Below are positions 62,208 to 64,000 of a DNA stretch of 64,000 nt, in pieces; position 1 is the first letter of the stretch, and each line of letters begins with the position of its first letter. The stretch spans positions 186,001 to 250,000 of the forward strand of contig NZ_JARJNS010000001.1 of NCBI RefSeq assembly GCF_030143245.1. The letters are read 5' to 3'. The position numbers were made by a program, and so were the translations under genes. This DNA comes from Rhabdaerophilum sp. SD176 (GTDB lineage Bacteria; Pseudomonadota; Alphaproteobacteria; Rhizobiales; Beijerinckiaceae). The notes under the pieces were generated by a model. It was not told where the DNA came from and made no database searches. It saw only the letters and a program-made list of their open reading frames with translations.

Positions 62208-62987
62208 ATGAAACGATCCCATGCGATTTTTATCGGCGCAACGGGGCTGATCTTTGCCGGCGCCTATGTCGGGCAGGTGGGCAAGACCCGTCTCGAGGAC
62301 GCACCCGCAGCCGAAGCTCCCGCCGAGGCCCGGCTCTATACCTCTCTCGAGGAATGCATGCGGGCCCATCAGGGCTGGACGTCCATTCCGCCGGTGTCCG
62401 GCCAGCCGGCACCGCTTTCGCCCGGGCAGGCCCAGTGCCAGCGCGACTTTGCCGATGCCAACGCATCCCATGTCCAGGCCGCGCCGAAATTCAACAACCA
62501 GTCCGAATGCGAGGCACAATACGGCGCACAGCAATGCCGGCCGGCCACGTTCAACGGCAGCTCCGTCTTCGTGCCGGCCATGCTTGGCTTCATGGTCGCC
62601 AACGCGCTCAACGGCCAGCGCAACAGCCAGGCCCTGCTGCCGCCGATGCGGAACGGCACGGCCTGCCCGCCCGGACAGACGCCGGAAACCATGCCGGGCT
62701 GCACCGCGCCACCGCGCTCGGGCAGCAGCACAAGCGGGTCTGGCGGCGGCTGGCGTTCCTATTCCACGTCGAGCGGCCACACCGTCAGCCGGGACACGTC
62801 GAAAGCCGCGTCGAGCGCAGTGACAGTGCCGGCCGGAGCGACGGGGGCACCGGCGGCGCGCAGTTCTGTCGGGGCAATTGCGGCCCGGCCATCCTCGTTC
62901 TCGCGTTCAAGCACGAGCAGCCGTTCGACAACGTCGCGCAGCGGCTTCGGTTCGATCGGACGCTCCATCTCGCGCTCGGGTTCGTAA
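62208..62987 (+). CDS. DUF1190-family protein (YgiB-like)
   Basis: The 259-residue protein has an N-terminal membrane helix or signal (FIGATGLIFAGAYVG), then a Cys-rich region (ECMRAH, CQRDFADAN, ECEAQYGAQQC) of the DUF1190 family, and a C-terminal tail very rich in Ser and Arg. The tail is low-complexity and may be partly disordered. The family is known as a neighbour of glutathionylspermidine synthase-like ligases, but its role is not established. The start is 10 bases after the DUF350 stop. Confidence 0.82.
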   Translation: MKRSHAIFIGATGLIFAGAYVGQVGKTRLEDAPAAEAPAEARLYTSLEECMRAHQGWTSIPPVSGQPAPLSPGQAQCQRDFADANASHVQAAPKFNNQSECEAQYGAQQCRPATFNGSSVFVPAMLGFMVANALNGQRNSQALLPPMRNGTACPPGQTPETMPGCTAPPRSGSSTSGSGGGWRSYSTSSGHTVSRDTSKAASSAVTVPAGATGAPAARSSVGAIAARPSSFSRSSTSSRSTTSRSGFGSIGRSISRSGS

Positions 62988-62988
62988 G

Positions 62989-64000
62989 ATGCGGCGCCTC
63001 GAGATGGACGAGCGACCGGACTGGCGCAGCAAGGCGGAGCAGGTCGGCTTCTCGTTCCACAGTGCCGATGACCGGCCCTACTGGGACGAGACCGGTGCCT
63101 TCGGCTTCACCCTCCAGGAAATCGAGGAACAGATCGAGGCACCTTCCGCCGAGCTGGAGGAAATGGCGCTCGAATTTGTCGGCAAGGCCTGCCGCGACGA
63201 GGCCATCCTGACGCGGCTGGCGGTTCCGCGCGCCTTCTGGGGCGAGATCTGGGAGAGCTGGCAGCGCGGGGACCGCAACCTCTACGGACGGTTCGACTTC
63301 GCCTATGACGGGCAGGGCCCGGCCAAGCTGCTGGAATACAATGCTGATACGCCAACCGCCCTGCTGGAGACCGGCGTCTTCCAATGGCTCTGGCTGGAAG
63401 AGATGATCGGCAAGGGCGCGCTGCCGCGCGGCTCGGACCAGTACAACTCGGTCCATGACAAGCTGATCGGCGCCTTCCGCAACCTCCGCAACGGCCGCGC
63501 CTACCGCCTGCACCTGACCTGCCTCGATGACAGCGACGAGGACCGCGCCACGGTGGCCTATCTCGAGGAATGCGCGCAGCAGGCCGGGCTTTCGACGCAA
63601 TTCCTCTTCGTCAACGAAATCGGGCTCACCAAGGCCGGAAAATTCGTCGATCTCGACGAGGCCCCGATCGAGGTGCTGTTCAAGCTTTATCCATGGGAAT
63701 GGATGATGCGCGAGGAATTCGGCAAGGCCATTCCCGGCTGCGGCACGCAATTCCTCGAACCGATCTGGAAGTCTCTGCTCTCGAACAAGGGGCTGCTGCC
63801 CTATCTCTGGCAGATGGCACCGGGCCATCCGAACCTTGTCCCGGCCTATTTCCCCGACGAGCCGGCGCCCGATCTCGGCCCGTCCTATGTCGAGAAACCG
63901 CTTTTCTCGCGCGAAGGGGCGAATATCCGGCTGTTCGAGCGGGGCCGCGCGCTGAGCGGCAACGAAGGCCCCTATGGCGAGGAAGGCTTCATCCGCCAGC
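62989..64000 (+). CDS. Glutathionylspermidine synthase-like ATP-grasp ligase, cut by window end
   Basis: From the ATG at 62989, one base after the DUF1190 stop, 337 residues are visible before the window ends. The frame matches the synthetase domain of glutathionylspermidine synthase (YgiC/YjfC-like): WGEIWESWQRGDRNLYGRFD, LLEYNADTPTALLETGVFQW, VLFKLYPWEWMMREEFG and KPLFSREGANI, with ATP-grasp residues. There is no N-terminal amidase domain. The family makes amide bonds between peptides and amines; the natural substrates of YgiC-like members are unknown. The C-terminus and stop are not in the window. Confidence 0.88.
   Translation, partial: MRRLEMDERPDWRSKAEQVGFSFHSADDRPYWDETGAFGFTLQEIEEQIEAPSAELEEMALEFVGKACRDEAILTRLAVPRAFWGEIWESWQRGDRNLYGRFDFAYDGQGPAKLLEYNADTPTALLETGVFQWLWLEEMIGKGALPRGSDQYNSVHDKLIGAFRNLRNGRAYRLHLTCLDDSDEDRATVAYLEECAQQAGLSTQFLFVNEIGLTKAGKFVDLDEAPIEVLFKLYPWEWMMREEFGKAIPGCGTQFLEPIWKSLLSNKGLLPYLWQMAPGHPNLVPAYFPDEPAPDLGPSYVEKPLFSREGANIRLFERGRALSGNEGPYGEEGFIRQ

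Overview
The window is a gene-dense (about 62-65% GC by eye), wholly chromosomal stretch of an alphaproteobacterium, most likely a member of the Hyphomicrobiales (Rhizobiales). The reasons are the gene orders, which I know from Brucella, Agrobacterium and relatives (nlpD-like / DUF815 ATPase / yajC / secD / secF / Mth938 / squalene-synthase-like / trmFO; uvrA / ssb / marC / gyrA / coaD / two cyclophilins / queA / tgt; gltA / gltX / comEC / lexA / moeA / moaC / trpC / trpD / trpG / trpE / ppiD / tpiA / secG / pyrG), the alphaproteobacterial SOS box type (GTTC-N7-GTTC), TrmFO, a DUF1127 gene, and heterotetrameric sarcosine oxidase. I cannot name the genus. No insertion sequence, prophage, integrase or CRISPR array is visible.

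Layout. 1-8.5 kb: a lipoprotein murein-hydrolase activator, a DUF815 ATPase, the YajC-SecD-SecF export accessory genes with an Mth938-family gene, a squalene-synthase-like gene and trmFO. 8.5-13.2 kb: a DUF1127 micro-gene followed by three hairpins that look like a Cuckoo/CcsR-type small-RNA locus, then a glutathione S-transferase, uvrA with a LexA box, and a small Cys-rich exported protein. 13.4-19.7 kb: ssb, an exported sulfurtransferase divergent from an Lrp-type regulator, marC, a DUF2306 membrane protein and gyrA. 19.7-28.6 kb: a TPP riboswitch and thiC, panC, ppk2, a HAD phosphatase, coaD, an exported and a cytoplasmic cyclophilin, then queA and tgt.

28.6-39.2 kb is a one-carbon module. 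Formate dehydrogenase genes (fdsA and a fused NuoE-NuoF type fdsB) are divergent from soxBDAG-folD. Sarcosine oxidase yields methylene-THF, FolD oxidises it to formyl-THF, and the dehydrogenase can burn the resulting formate to CO2 and NADH. The formyl-THF to formate step is not encoded here. 39.2-44.2 kb holds a DUF1289 gene, tRNA-Lys(TTT) with a duplicated 3' end, a BON-LysM protein, and glmU and glmS for UDP-GlcNAc synthesis.

44.3-61.7 kb is the conserved block of citrate synthase, glutamyl-tRNA synthetase, a ComEC without a recognisable hydrolase motif, LexA (with three GTTC half-sites in its own promoter), molybdopterin genes moeA and moaC, and tryptophan genes C, D, G and E with an unknown small gene coupled to trpE. 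PpiD, triosephosphate isomerase, SecG and CTP synthase complete the block. 61.7-64 kb is a DUF350 / DUF1190 / glutathionylspermidine-synthase-like cluster, cut by the window end. It is the least understood gene set here and resembles a predicted peptide- or polyamine-ligating system.
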